NCBI GenBank assembly: GCA_017412605.1
Contig: JAFPWY010000008.1
Coordinates: forward strand, 212,431 to 276,430
Origin: Fibrobacter sp.
GTDB taxonomy: Bacteria; Fibrobacterota; Fibrobacteria; Fibrobacterales; Fibrobacteraceae
DNA length: 64,000 nucleotides
Direction of reading: 5' to 3'
The notes beneath the pieces were generated by a model. It searched no databases. It saw nothing but the letters and a program-made list of their open reading frames with translations, and was not told the origin of the DNA. The position numbers and the translations under genes were made by a program. The number at the start of each line of letters is the position of its first letter. The stretch's first letter is position 1. Shown here in pieces: positions 41,485 to 50,005 of the stretch.

Positions 41485-42369
41485 ATGCAAATCACAATTC
41501 ACGATTTCAGTGGCGTCTATTCCGAGCAGCCTTTCTTGCAGACATTGAGAGATTCGTCACATAATGTAGCCTCAGCATCCGATAATGTCGGCTCCGTCAC
41601 AGCCGAGAAAAAAACAAAAAAGATCAAATGGCTGGACTGCACACAGATTTCGGGAACAGATTGCTATTGCGACAACGACGCGGTTGCCGTCATTCGCGAA
41701 CAAATTGCCAAAGCAGGCATCGAAAACGCCGAAGGAATTCATTTTTTTGACAACGGCAACTACCACTATATGAGCAAGATCTGGACCGACATGATCCAAG
41801 AGCCTTTCACGCTCGTGGTATTCGACCACCATCCCGATATGCAACCGCCGCGATTCGGCGACATTCTAAGTTGCGGAGGGTGGGTCAAGAAAGCCCTGGA
41901 CGAAAATAAGTTCATAGACAACGTTATCATTATTGGAGTCGCCGACCATCTGGTGGATGAAATCCGCGAAGAGATTGCTTCGCACCCTTCGGGCGCTCGT
42001 AATGACAACCATCAAAACAAGGTCACGTTCATCCGCGAAAGCGAGATAGCAAACATACAGACGAACTCACTGCTCACAGCTCATAGTTCACAGCCCCTCT
42101 ACATTTCCATCGACAAAGACGCCCTCTCCCATGCCGATGCAGCCACCAACTGGGACCAAGGCTCGCTCAGTCTTGAGCACATGAAAGCTATTATTACCGA
42201 AATTGCAAAAGACCGCCGGATTATCGGCGTAGATATTTGTGGGGAGCGTGCCCGCGACTTTGCAGGCGACGAGCACCACTCCATCCAGGAAGCTGATGCG
42301 CAAAACGACCGCACAAATCGCGAACTGGTCGAATTTTTTAGAAATCTTCTAATTCCATCCCATGGATAG
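41485..42369 (+). CDS. UPF0489 family protein (arginase-like fold) with repeat-derived insertions
   Basis: 294 residues from the ATG at 41485. Motifs typical of UPF0489: HFFDNGNYHYMSKIW, LVVFDHHPDMQPP, the ISIDKDALSHADAATNWDQG block and GVDICGE, which supply His/Asp residues for a binuclear metal site as in arginase/deacetylase folds. Function not established. Two stretches, SHPSGARND and NSLLTAHSSQPL, are encoded by interspersed repeats inserted in frame (41971-42006, 42065-42094). The 3' end overlaps the convergent GH5 gene by 32 bases. Confidence 0.83.
   Translation: MQITIHDFSGVYSEQPFLQTLRDSSHNVASASDNVGSVTAEKKTKKIKWLDCTQISGTDCYCDNDAVAVIREQIAKAGIENAEGIHFFDNGNYHYMSKIWTDMIQEPFTLVVFDHHPDMQPPRFGDILSCGGWVKKALDENKFIDNVIIIGVADHLVDEIREEIASHPSGARNDNHQNKVTFIRESEIANIQTNSLLTAHSSQPLYISIDKDALSHADAATNWDQGSLSLEHMKAIITEIAKDRRIIGVDICGERARDFAGDEHHSIQEADAQNDRTNRELVEFFRNLLIPSHG
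41971..42006 (-). repeat. ATTGCGAGC-family repeat inside the UPF0489 gene
   Basis: Plus strand GAGATTGCTTCGC...GCGCTCGTAATGAC with a CTTCGGG loop. In frame; the coding sequence continues undisturbed on both sides. Confidence 0.8.
42065..42094 (+). repeat. CTCAC/CTCAT-type low-complexity repeat inside the UPF0489 gene
   Basis: CTCACTGCTCACAGCTCATA followed by GTTCACAG; in frame. Confidence 0.6.
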
Positions 42370-44605
42370 TGATGTCGTCCAAGTACCATTCTATGGTGGA
42401 TTTCATGCCTTGAAGAATGCCATCGCCATTCTTGAATTCAATCTTATAAACGCGGTCCTTGGCCTTGGCCCATTCCCCACCGAAGGATTCCAATTCGGAG
42501 TACCTTTCGGGAAGTAGGGCATCCGCCCAAATTACATAGCGGGTCCATTCGTCACTCAAACTGAATTCTCCGTAGAAGCCTGCTTTCCAATCGGGATCAC
42601 TAGACTTTGCAGCAATGGAGTCACTATAGGCTGTGAAAAGCACCAGCCTTATTTTTCCATGTCCCTTGGCCCAGAAGGAAAGTGCTTCCATCTTGGAGAG
42701 ATCAACATAATCGTCGCCATTACTTAAATTGAGGTTTAAAGCCCAATACGGAGAAACATCTTTTGGCAGGTCAACAACATGCTTCATGTAAAGGCCATCC
42801 CCGGAGTGTCCATCCGCAGTCTTGAACGAAGCCATCGTCGCGCTTTCGGAGCGGGTTCCGACTTCGTTGGTCGTCACCACCGTATCGCAAGCCGTTCGGC
42901 CCTCGCAGCTATTGTAGAAGTCCCAGTTGAAATTCAAGCCCAAGTCGCTGGACAACTTACTTTTCGGGAAATCATCCCCAAAGTCTTCAACGATCGTATT
43001 TTTCGAGATTGCATCCAGGTCAGGGCGATCGGGAGCGACAAACTTTTCCTTCGGATTGAACAGCGCACGGAGCTTGTGATCCACCCACTTATCCTTTTCA
43101 AAATAATACACATAGTAATCGCCACCAAAATTATGCATCGACGTTGCAAAACCAAAATAGTCTGCAATTTGAGTAATGGAGGTCAACCACCTTTCCACAC
43201 TGGCATCATCCTTGATATAATAAATCGTACCATATTCACCTAGATACACAGGCATGTTGCCATGGGATTTAGACCACAGAGCCACTTGTTCAAAGTCTTT
43301 ATATATTGCCATTTTTTGGTTATTAGTTCCCTCCCAAGTTTCTTTCCCACAAGAATCAGCAGGCGGGGCACCCGATCCACAATTCGATGCAAATTTATAT
43401 GGATCATAATAATGGAAACTCGCCATTAAAAGCCCATTCGGGTCATCCAACTGAAGCTCATTCAAATTGTCTTTACTGTAATAATTTCTGCTGCCCACAA
43501 TAATAACACGAGCCGGATCTATCCCATGAATAATCTGGATAAGGCTATCCACTAAATTATTCCATTGCGTTGCCGTGATATACTCATCCGTAGTAGGTTC
43601 ATTAGGCAACTCAATAATCAATGAATCCGGAGATATATCTTTCATTTCTTCTATTATCTGCCGATATATCTTTTTTTCGCAAGGTGAAGCCGTCTTGTAA
43701 GTATAACTATTAGAAGCCTTATTATTATCCGTCACCCTTTGGCTCATCAGAAGTTCATGTTCATCGACAACAGCAATCATGCCGTTTGCAATGGTATTAT
43801 CTACAGCCCATCTAACTTGTTTCATATACTCAGGATTTATCAAACATTCAGTTTTTTTCCCTATAAAATGAGTATCCCATCGTATTTGGAAGCGTATATG
43901 ATCAAAGCCCTTGTCTGCTATCATCTTGAAATGCTTCTTTTCCAATCGGTCGTAATTGCTAGTATCTGTATACAAAGGCCAATCACTCATAAAAATATTG
44001 TCGTCGAATTCGCTAAAATTTTCTCTTCCTGAAAAGAACGCCGAAGCATTTATCCCTCGTTTCATCTGCTTCACAAGCTTTTTCGCGAGGCCCGGTACAA
44101 GCCCGTGGCGGCCATTATTGCCATCGGCACCATCCACGCCGTCCTTGCCGTTCAGAATCACGCCCAGTGTATCCGTGCCGCACACGATTTTGAATCCCGT
44201 GCTGTCGCCGCTTTCAAATGCGACTCCCGTACAAGAGGTGCCATCTTCACCATCGGAGCCATCGGAACCATCCTTGCCATTGGTGCCATTTTTTCCGTTA
44301 GTACCGTTTGTACCGTTCTTGCCATTCGTTCCGGCTTTGCCTTCGGAACTGCCGTCCACCGCATTCAAGGTGTACCATTTCTCGGAGTAGCACACAAAAA
44401 CCTTTTGTTTGTCCGTGGTGATGACAAAGGAGCCGTTGATGTCCTCGCCACAAGTGGGCAAGTCCTTTTCGGTCGAGACCATCGTAATCGGGACCTGCTT
44501 GACCTCGGTCACCTGAGTCACCTCGGTAACTTCGTCACCGCAGGCGGAAAGCATAGCCAGCGGAATAGCAATAGATGCTGCAAGAGCAAAGCGTGAATGG
44601 TTCAT
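42338..44605 (-). CDS. GH5-type glycoside hydrolase lipoprotein with collagen-like linker and C-terminal CBM-like domain
   Basis: 755 residues. The lipobox LSAC puts it on the envelope (Cys22). Residues about 91-122 and 152-167 are collagen-like Gly-x-y repeats (GTNGKNG, GSDGSDG). The GH5 (beta/alpha)8 domain spans about 180-500: HIRFQIRWD, acid/base Glu336 in ELPNEPT, ASFHYYDPY (His398, Tyr400), and nucleophile Glu457 in VYLGEYGT. The C-terminal ~220 residues (KTADGHSGDGLYMKH, ALSFWAKGHGKIRLVLFTA, WYLDDITIHG) look like a CBM11-type beta-sandwich. Expected to cleave beta-glucans or cellulose at the cell surface. Follows the barnase-domain lipoprotein gene by 26 bases, probably co-transcribed. 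Confidence 0.87.
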   Translation of the reverse strand: MNHSRFALAASIAIPLAMLSACGDEVTEVTQVTEVKQVPITMVSTEKDLPTCGEDINGSFVITTDKQKVFVCYSEKWYTLNAVDGSSEGKAGTNGKNGTNGTNGKNGTNGKDGSDGSDGEDGTSCTGVAFESGDSTGFKIVCGTDTLGVILNGKDGVDGADGNNGRHGLVPGLAKKLVKQMKRGINASAFFSGRENFSEFDDNIFMSDWPLYTDTSNYDRLEKKHFKMIADKGFDHIRFQIRWDTHFIGKKTECLINPEYMKQVRWAVDNTIANGMIAVVDEHELLMSQRVTDNNKASNSYTYKTASPCEKKIYRQIIEEMKDISPDSLIIELPNEPTTDEYITATQWNNLVDSLIQIIHGIDPARVIIVGSRNYYSKDNLNELQLDDPNGLLMASFHYYDPYKFASNCGSGAPPADSCGKETWEGTNNQKMAIYKDFEQVALWSKSHGNMPVYLGEYGTIYYIKDDASVERWLTSITQIADYFGFATSMHNFGGDYYVYYFEKDKWVDHKLRALFNPKEKFVAPDRPDLDAISKNTIVEDFGDDFPKSKLSSDLGLNFNWDFYNSCEGRTACDTVVTTNEVGTRSESATMASFKTADGHSGDGLYMKHVVDLPKDVSPYWALNLNLSNGDDYVDLSKMEALSFWAKGHGKIRLVLFTAYSDSIAAKSSDPDWKAGFYGEFSLSDEWTRYVIWADALLPERYSELESFGGEWAKAKDRVYKIEFKNGDGILQGMKSTIEWYLDDITIHGMELEDF

Positions 44606-44631
44606 AGGGACTCCTGTCTATTTTAAAAATT

Positions 44632-45336
44632 CTACCGGATTTCCAATTTCTTGAAAGTTTCGTAATGGTCTGCAGTGTAGTAGATTACACAATCTGACTG
44701 ATACACCAGTCGTTTGGTTCCGCGATTCTTGCCCGAATAGTCAACATCGGCTTCGTGATATGAGCCTTCGGGTAAGGTCGCATGATAATTATTAGGATGC
44801 GAGGCATAATTGTCAAAGTTATCGCCGCCTATCATCACGCCAATTGTTGTCCACGGATTAAAATTCCACTTCGAAAATGTGTTTCCCGTTTCGGATTCGT
44901 AAAGCTTTTTACCCTCATTCTTTCCCACATAATTTGCGGGCAACTTGTCGAACTTGCACAAGTACGCCGCCACGGAATCCTTTGTCGTGTACAGGCCAGA
45001 TTCCTCTACCGCTTCGTAAATGGACAACAACGAAATACTAGACGATAATTTTTTTTCGGAACTACTTGAAGACGACGAAACTTTGGAACTGCTAGACTTC
45101 GCCTTGCTTGAGGATGATTCTGTTACCTTGCTACTCGAAGATGACGAAATCTTGGAACTGCTCGACTTCGCCTTGCTTGAAGATGAAAGTTTTTTAGAAC
45201 TTGACGATTTTTCTTTGCTAGAAGAAGATTCTAATCCATACGAATCATCGTCGTTGGGAATCGTCGGAGTCGAGCAGGCCGCGAAGAAAACAGCGGTAAA
45301 AACAGCAAGGAACAACTTGAAAAACGTCCTGTTCAT
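44632..45336 (-). CDS. Lipoprotein with Ser-rich linker and C-terminal barnase-type ribonuclease domain
   Basis: 234 residues. Lipobox FAAC (Cys21); residues about 36-100 are almost entirely Ser/Lys. From about residue 118 the sequence follows barnase: DSVAAYL, KLPANYV (barnase KLPDNYI), a shared IGGD, then HEADVDY (READINY), RGTKRLVYQSD (RNSDRILYSSD) and TADHYETFKKL (TTDHYQTFTKI). The catalytic set is intact: Lys131, Glu195, Arg205, Arg209 and His224 match barnase Lys27, Glu73, Arg83, Arg87 and His102. The guanine-binding loop between IGGD and LPEG is longer and lacks the Arg-Glu of barnase. A surface RNase, for RNA feeding or as a contact toxin, is inferred. No barstar gene is visible nearby. 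Confidence 0.88.
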   Translation of the reverse strand: MNRTFFKLFLAVFTAVFFAACSTPTIPNDDDSYGLESSSSKEKSSSSKKLSSSSKAKSSSSKISSSSSSKVTESSSSKAKSSSSKVSSSSSSSEKKLSSSISLLSIYEAVEESGLYTTKDSVAAYLCKFDKLPANYVGKNEGKKLYESETGNTFSKWNFNPWTTIGVMIGGDNFDNYASHPNNYHATLPEGSYHEADVDYSGKNRGTKRLVYQSDCVIYYTADHYETFKKLEIR

Positions 45337-45429
45337 ACGAGAAATATATATTCTTCGCCGCGCTTTTGCTATTTTTCAATAAAACAAAGAACAAAAGATC
45401 ACCGGAAATCTCGCTTTGAGATCAAATAC

Positions 45430-45483
45430 AAACCTCATACCTCAAAGGGAGCCGAAGGCGACCGACCTCAAACCTCAAACCTC
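45430..45483. repeat. CTCATACCTCAAA-type interspersed repeat before hisC
   Basis: Runs of AACCTC/ACCTCAA around a GAGCCGAAGGCGACC centre, ending eight bases before the hisC start codon. Related sequence lies inside hrpA at 54684-54736 and 52391-52443. Confidence 0.7.
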
Positions 45484-45491
45484 TATTTATC

Positions 45492-46601
45492 ATGGATATA
45501 AACGAACTCGCTCAAAAGCACATCTTGAACCAGCCGCTCTACGTGACCGGCAAGCCCATCGCCTACACCGCCCGCGAATTCGGCCTCGACCCGAAAGACA
45601 TCGACAAGCTCGCGAGCAACGAGAACCCGTTCGGCCCGAGCCCGAAGGGCATGGAAGAAGCCCGCAAGGCCCTGGAAGAAATCAACCTCTACCCGGATGG
45701 CGGCAGCTACGACCTCATCGGAAAGATTGCAGAGTTCCGCGGCGTAAAGCGCGAACAGATTGCCGTGGGTAACGGCAGCAACGAACTTCTGGACATGATC
45801 GCCCAGGTGTTCCTCGGCCCCGGCACCGAAGCCGTGATGGGCAAGCACAGCTTTGCCGTCTACAAGCTCGCCACCATGGCGATGAACGCAAAGATTATCG
45901 AAGTCGACATGCCGGCCCCGGCCTACAACTACGACCTCAAGGCCATGCGCGCCGCCGTGAACGAGAAGACCCGCATCGTGTTCCTCGCGAACCCGAACAA
46001 CCCGACGGGCTCCGACCTCACAGCCAAGGAAATCATCGACTTCGCCGACAGCCTCCCGGAAACCTGCGTGCTCGTGATGGACGAAGCCTACACCGAATTC
46101 ATCGAGGACACGCCGGAACTCGTCCCGGATTTCAACAGCCGCATCGCCGAAGGCAGGAACATCATCTGCTGCCGTACGTTCAGCAAGATCTACGGTCTCG
46201 CAGGGCTGCGCGTGGGCTACTGCATCACCCGCCCCGAAATCGTGAACCTCATCAACCGCGTGCGTGAACCGTTCAACGTGAACAGCATCGCCCAGGCAGC
46301 CGCCATCGGCGCCATCGACGACCAGGAATACGTGAACAAGGTCCGCGAGCTCAACAAGAAGGGTCTCGAACAGTTGAAGGCCGGCTTCCGCGAAATGGGC
46401 CTCGCCTATGTGGACAGCCACTCGAACTTCATCGCCGTCAGCGGTTTCAAGGACCCGATGGACGCGTTCAAGTTCCTGCAGGCCAAGGGCACCATCATCC
46501 GTCCGCAGCCCGCGATGGGTGACGTGCTCCGCATTACCGTGGGCACCGAAGCGCAGAACAAGAAATGCCTCGACAACATCAAGGCATATCTCGGAAAGTA
46601 A
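45492..46601 (+). CDS. hisC: Histidinol-phosphate aminotransferase
   Basis: 369 residues, PLP fold type I. Converts imidazole-acetol phosphate to histidinol phosphate with glutamate. Visible: KLASNENPFGPSPKG near the N terminus, VGNGSNELLDMIAQ, NPNNPTGS, the VLVMDEAYTEF strand and the PLP-lysine region RTFSKIYGLAGLRVGY, plus the C-terminal IIRPQPAMGDVLRITVGT. Codon use is strongly GC-ending, like its neighbour. Not in a his operon here. The pseudouridine synthase frame overlaps or closely follows it. Confidence 0.94.
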   Translation: MDINELAQKHILNQPLYVTGKPIAYTAREFGLDPKDIDKLASNENPFGPSPKGMEEARKALEEINLYPDGGSYDLIGKIAEFRGVKREQIAVGNGSNELLDMIAQVFLGPGTEAVMGKHSFAVYKLATMAMNAKIIEVDMPAPAYNYDLKAMRAAVNEKTRIVFLANPNNPTGSDLTAKEIIDFADSLPETCVLVMDEAYTEFIEDTPELVPDFNSRIAEGRNIICCRTFSKIYGLAGLRVGYCITRPEIVNLINRVREPFNVNSIAQAAAIGAIDDQEYVNKVRELNKKGLEQLKAGFREMGLAYVDSHSNFIAVSGFKDPMDAFKFLQAKGTIIRPQPAMGDVLRITVGTEAQNKKCLDNIKAYLGK

Positions 46602-47365
46602 ACCGAGGAACGAATAACGCGAAGTCCGTGCCAGGCGAAAAGCCTCACGGAGTCGCACGCGTTATTTCCAAGCGCGGCTTTTGCAGCCGTAGCATAGCAG
46701 AAAACCTGGTCCGCGAGGGCCGGGTTTCTTTGCGTGGTAAAATCGTGCGCGACCCCGACACCCCCGCCTACGAGGACGACGAAATCATGGTTGACGGCAC
46801 ACCCGTTGAGGCCGCCCAGAAGTTCTACTTCGCGATGAACAAGCCCCGCGGCATCGTCACTACCGCAAGCGACGAGAAGGGCCGCAAGACCGTGATGGAT
46901 TTGTTCCGCGAGCAGTACGCCAAGATGTTCCCCGGCAAGCCCGTACCGCACATATCGCCGGTGGGCCGCCTCGATGCCGCCAGCGAAGGATTGCTCCTGT
47001 TCACCAACGACACGCAATGGGCCGATGATGTTTTAAGTAGCGCGGACCATCTCAAAATCTACCGCGTGCAGGTCAAAGGCCACCCCACTGCCGACGACCT
47101 CGCCAAAATGGAAAAGGGCTTCAACGTTCCACCCCGCGTCTTCGGCGAAAGCGAAGAATTCATGCACGCCGAGCGCGCAGTTTTCCACAGCGAAGGCGAA
47201 AAGAACTGCTGGCTCGAAATCACGCTATCCGAGGGCAAGAACCGCGAAATCCGTCGCATGCTCGCCCACCTGGGTTACGAAGTCATGCGCCTTATGCGCA
47301 TTCAATTCGACAATTTCACATTAAACGACTTAAAGCCCGGCGAAATCCGCGCCATTCAAGTCTAA
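46565..47365 (+). CDS. RsuA/RluB-family pseudouridine synthase
   Basis: Up to 266 residues. An N-terminal S4 RNA-binding domain (RVISKRGFCSRSIAENLVREGRVSLRGK) is followed by the RsuA-type catalytic domain: MNKPRGIVTT, VGRLDAASEGLLLFTND with the catalytic Asp in RLD, and ITLSEGKNREIRRMLAHLGYEVMRLMRI. Modifies rRNA. Start uncertain: the ATG at 46565 lies inside hisC; GTG 46628 is the main alternative, and GAGGAA at 46605 fits neither well. The stop is followed at once by the convergent gene. Confidence 0.88.
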   Translation: MPRQHQGISRKVNRGTNNAKSVPGEKPHGVARVISKRGFCSRSIAENLVREGRVSLRGKIVRDPDTPAYEDDEIMVDGTPVEAAQKFYFAMNKPRGIVTTASDEKGRKTVMDLFREQYAKMFPGKPVPHISPVGRLDAASEGLLLFTNDTQWADDVLSSADHLKIYRVQVKGHPTADDLAKMEKGFNVPPRVFGESEEFMHAERAVFHSEGEKNCWLEITLSEGKNREIRRMLAHLGYEVMRLMRIQFDNFTLNDLKPGEIRAIQV

Positions 47366-47989
47366 CTAATACCAGATACCCATGTAGATTCTCAGATAAA
47401 ATCTGGAACCTTTTTTCAGGTCATAGGTTTCCTTGACCACATACGCATACGATGCAGAAATCCTAACTATAAAGACGTTTAAATTCACATCTGCGTGCGG
47501 TCTAAAATAAAATTCATGCCCAGGGCTAAAAGCAAACCAATCCGTCTTATACCCCACACCAACCGACAGGGTCGTAAAACCTTCCCAAAAATAATACTCC
47601 AAAGTCGGATTCATCAAGGCCAAGACACCGAACATGGTATTTTCAGACTCATTGCCCGACATAACAAATGGCAAAAAAAACAGCGACACTAGGCTACTCA
47701 TGCCCGTTATTCTTGCTGTCGAATCCGAATCTTCCCTATCCTTGTCAGACATAATGTGAAGATTCAAAAAATCAGCCGTCAAATAAAGGCGATTTAAAAT
47801 GGGCTTTCCCGCTTCAAACACCATATTGTAATCAACATGATCCGACCATGTAGAGACATCGGCACCGAAATAAAACACATCATGGCTTTGATTTTCTCGC
47901 CAATACTCATTTTTCGATTCTTCTTCGGAGGCGAACACAGACAAGCTAACAAGTAGCAAACAAAAGATGCACTTAACCCAAGTACCCAT
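47366..47989 (-). CDS. Putative exported outer-membrane protein, unknown function
   Basis: 207 residues from the ATG at 47989, which has GAGGGG five bases upstream. A signal peptide (CIFCLLLVSLSVFASE) and amphipathic strands (YFGADVSTWSDHVDY, NRLYLTADFLNL, TLSVGVGYKTDW, RFYLRIYMGIWY) suggest a small eight-strand-type beta barrel ending in Trp-Tyr. No family recognised. Last gene of the ppiase-surA-ftsE run on the minus strand; a role in envelope biogenesis would fit that context but is unproven. Confidence 0.6.
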   Translation of the reverse strand: MGTWVKCIFCLLLVSLSVFASEEESKNEYWRENQSHDVFYFGADVSTWSDHVDYNMVFEAGKPILNRLYLTADFLNLHIMSDKDREDSDSTARITGMSSLVSLFFLPFVMSGNESENTMFGVLALMNPTLEYYFWEGFTTLSVGVGYKTDWFAFSPGHEFYFRPHADVNLNVFIVRISASYAYVVKETYDLKKGSRFYLRIYMGIWY

Positions 47990-48015
47990 TTTCACCCCTC
48001 TGAATTTAGGATAAA

Positions 48016-48705
48016 TTAAATCATATCCCTGTTCAAGAGTTCGCCGTGGTCAAGAACTAGGCGACGGAAGGGGCTATTCAGGTAAAAGTCCGGGTTATGC
48101 GTCGCCATCACGACAGTCGTTCCGCGAGCATTAATTTCCTTGAAAATGCTGAAAACTTCCTCTGCATTTTTGGGGTCGAGGTTTCCCGTCGGTTCGTCAG
48201 CAAGGAGCACATACGGATTGTGCACCATCGCACGGGCAATCGCCACACGTTGCTGTTCACCACCCGAAAGCGTGTACGGCATAGCAAAGCGCTTTTGGCT
48301 GATACCCACCAAGGCCAGCGCATCGAAAACCGCCGAATTAATCTTGCTGCTCGGAGTTCCCACGATACGGAGCGCAAGCGCCACGTTTTCAAAGACGTTT
48401 CTATCGGGCAGCAGTTTGAAGTCCTGGAAAACAATCCCCATCTTGCGGCGTAACGCCTGGATATTCTTGTCCGGAGTGTTCTTGCTGTCGTAGACGCAAT
48501 CCCCCGTAAACTTCACCATGACCTGTCCGCCACGGTCTTCGTCAGGGCGTTCGTCCATATAAATTAGCTTCAAGACGGTCGACTTTCCCGCACCGGAATG
48601 TCCCGTCAAGAAAACGAATTCACCCTTGTTCACTCGGAAGGTGACGTTGTTGAGCGCCTTCCAGTTGTCCTCGTAAGACTTGGTGACATGGGTAAAATCA
48701 ATCAT
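48016..48705 (-). CDS. ftsE: FtsE-like ABC ATPase
   Basis: 229 residues. Walker A GHSGAGKST (35-43), Q-loop FQDFKLL, signature LSGGEQQRVAIARAM, Walker B VLLADEPTGNLD and switch ATHNPDF; the spacing and the DFKLLPDRNVFENVALAL stretch are FtsE-like. FtsE with FtsX activates peptidoglycan hydrolases at the division site. No FtsX gene follows: the downstream gene is a putative barrel. It starts seven bases after the surA-like gene's stop. LolD-type ATPases are the alternative. Confidence 0.85.
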   Translation of the reverse strand: MIDFTHVTKSYEDNWKALNNVTFRVNKGEFVFLTGHSGAGKSTVLKLIYMDERPDEDRGGQVMVKFTGDCVYDSKNTPDKNIQALRRKMGIVFQDFKLLPDRNVFENVALALRIVGTPSSKINSAVFDALALVGISQKRFAMPYTLSGGEQQRVAIARAMVHNPYVLLADEPTGNLDPKNAEEVFSIFKEINARGTTVVMATHNPDFYLNSPFRRLVLDHGELLNRDMI

Positions 48706-48712
48706 AATCCAA

Positions 48713-50005
48713 TCATTCCGTCATGCGGATTTCAACGTGGACTTCCTTGCGCCACCTCTTGACCAGCTTTTCCAGTTTCTGGTCTTCGAGATGGTTCGCG
48801 GCAAGCTGTTCAATCTTGCCGTAATCTTCTTCCATCGTCAGTTCGCGAATCTGTCTTGAATCGTCCAGGCGGAACAGGTGGTAAGCACCATCAATCAGGA
48901 CAGGCTCAGAGATTTCACCAACATTCAAGTTGGCCACCGGGTCGACATACGCCGGTTCCATCTCATTTTTCTGGAACCAACCCAGCAGACCGCCAGCATA
49001 GTTGCTAGCCTTGTCTTCGCTATACTTCTTTGCCGCGGCCGAGAAATCCGCCTTTGTCTTGATCGATTTCTTGAGGGAATCGGCAAGCTGCAAAATCGAA
49101 GTGGAATCCTTCGCCGAAGGAATCGTGCGCAAAAGAATCTGAGCAGAGCGAACGCCGTCTTCCTTGCGACCGAGAACACGGGCGATATGCCATCCAAGGT
49201 TCGTCTTAACCGGAGTTGCCGCATACTGACCATTAGAAAGCTTATCCAAGGCGCGTTCAAATGCCGGATCCAAAAGACCACGTTTAAAATATCCTAAATC
49301 ACCGCCCTTCGCCGCACTGGTATCCTGGGAGTGGTTCTTTGCCAGGAGTTCAAAACTCATGCCCAAATTCAAGCTATCAATCAGCGATTCAGCAATCTGC
49401 TTGACGGAGTCCACAATCATGGAATCCGGAACAATGGGAATCTGTATGTGACTCAGCAGCACACAATTGTACTGCCTCGGAAGGGAATCCTTGTAATCCT
49501 TGTAGAAAGCATCCACTTCCTTCTTAGTCGGATGAATTGTTCCCACATGCATCTGGCGGACTCGCATCATTTCGATATGAGAACGGATCTGCTTTGCAAG
49601 CTGGTCGCGATACTGGGCGACACTGATACCCAACTGGGTTCGAATAGCCTTTTCTAGAGTAGACAAGTCAATGTTCTGACTTGCAGCAAGCTGCGTCATA
49701 TGGGTATTCACGCGCTGGTCGACCTCGGCATCCGTAACCACGATAGAATCGCGGTCAATACGGCTGAGCAAGACCTTTTCCTCGATCAGCTTTTCAAGGA
49801 TGTATTCCTTCTGCTGTTTTTCACTCATCTCCGCCGCTTCAGGCATTTCCTGGAACTGGTAGAGTTTGTTCATGAGTTCCGAGCGCATAATCGGTTTACC
49901 ATCAACAACGGCGGCAATTCCTTCCATAAGGACCGGCGCAGCAATGGCCACGGAACAACAGGCAACAATCAACAATGCAACATTACGAAAGAATTTGGAC
50001 ATCAT
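48713..50005 (-). CDS. surA: SurA-like periplasmic chaperone/peptidyl-prolyl isomerase
   Basis: 430 residues. A signal peptide (VALLIVACCSVAIAAP) is followed by the SurA N domain (GIAAVVDGKPIMRSELMNKLYQFQ, LIEEKVLLSRIDRD, LGISVAQYRDQL, RVRQMHVG). Two parvulin-type segments follow: the first around HIQIP and DLGYFKRGLLDPAFERAL, the second around QILLRTIPS, GGLLGWFQKNEMEPAYVDPV and GAYHLFRLDDSRQ. Helps outer-membrane proteins fold. It overlaps the upstream lipoprotein gene by four bases, so both are made together. Confidence 0.9.
   Translation of the reverse strand: MMSKFFRNVALLIVACCSVAIAAPVLMEGIAAVVDGKPIMRSELMNKLYQFQEMPEAAEMSEKQQKEYILEKLIEEKVLLSRIDRDSIVVTDAEVDQRVNTHMTQLAASQNIDLSTLEKAIRTQLGISVAQYRDQLAKQIRSHIEMMRVRQMHVGTIHPTKKEVDAFYKDYKDSLPRQYNCVLLSHIQIPIVPDSMIVDSVKQIAESLIDSLNLGMSFELLAKNHSQDTSAAKGGDLGYFKRGLLDPAFERALDKLSNGQYAATPVKTNLGWHIARVLGRKEDGVRSAQILLRTIPSAKDSTSILQLADSLKKSIKTKADFSAAAKKYSEDKASNYAGGLLGWFQKNEMEPAYVDPVANLNVGEISEPVLIDGAYHLFRLDDSRQIRELTMEEDYGKIEQLAANHLEDQKLEKLVKRWRKEVHVEIRMTE

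Noticed and set aside
44606..45491. A barstar-like immunity gene next to the barnase-domain lipoprotein
   Set aside because: No frame of suitable length and composition is present in the gaps on either strand; the neighbouring genes are GH5 and hisC.
45483..46658. A 391-codon open frame on the minus strand opposite hisC
   Set aside because: The hisC strand has all PLP-enzyme motifs; the antisense protein is compositionally odd and has none. Same explanation as for feoB.
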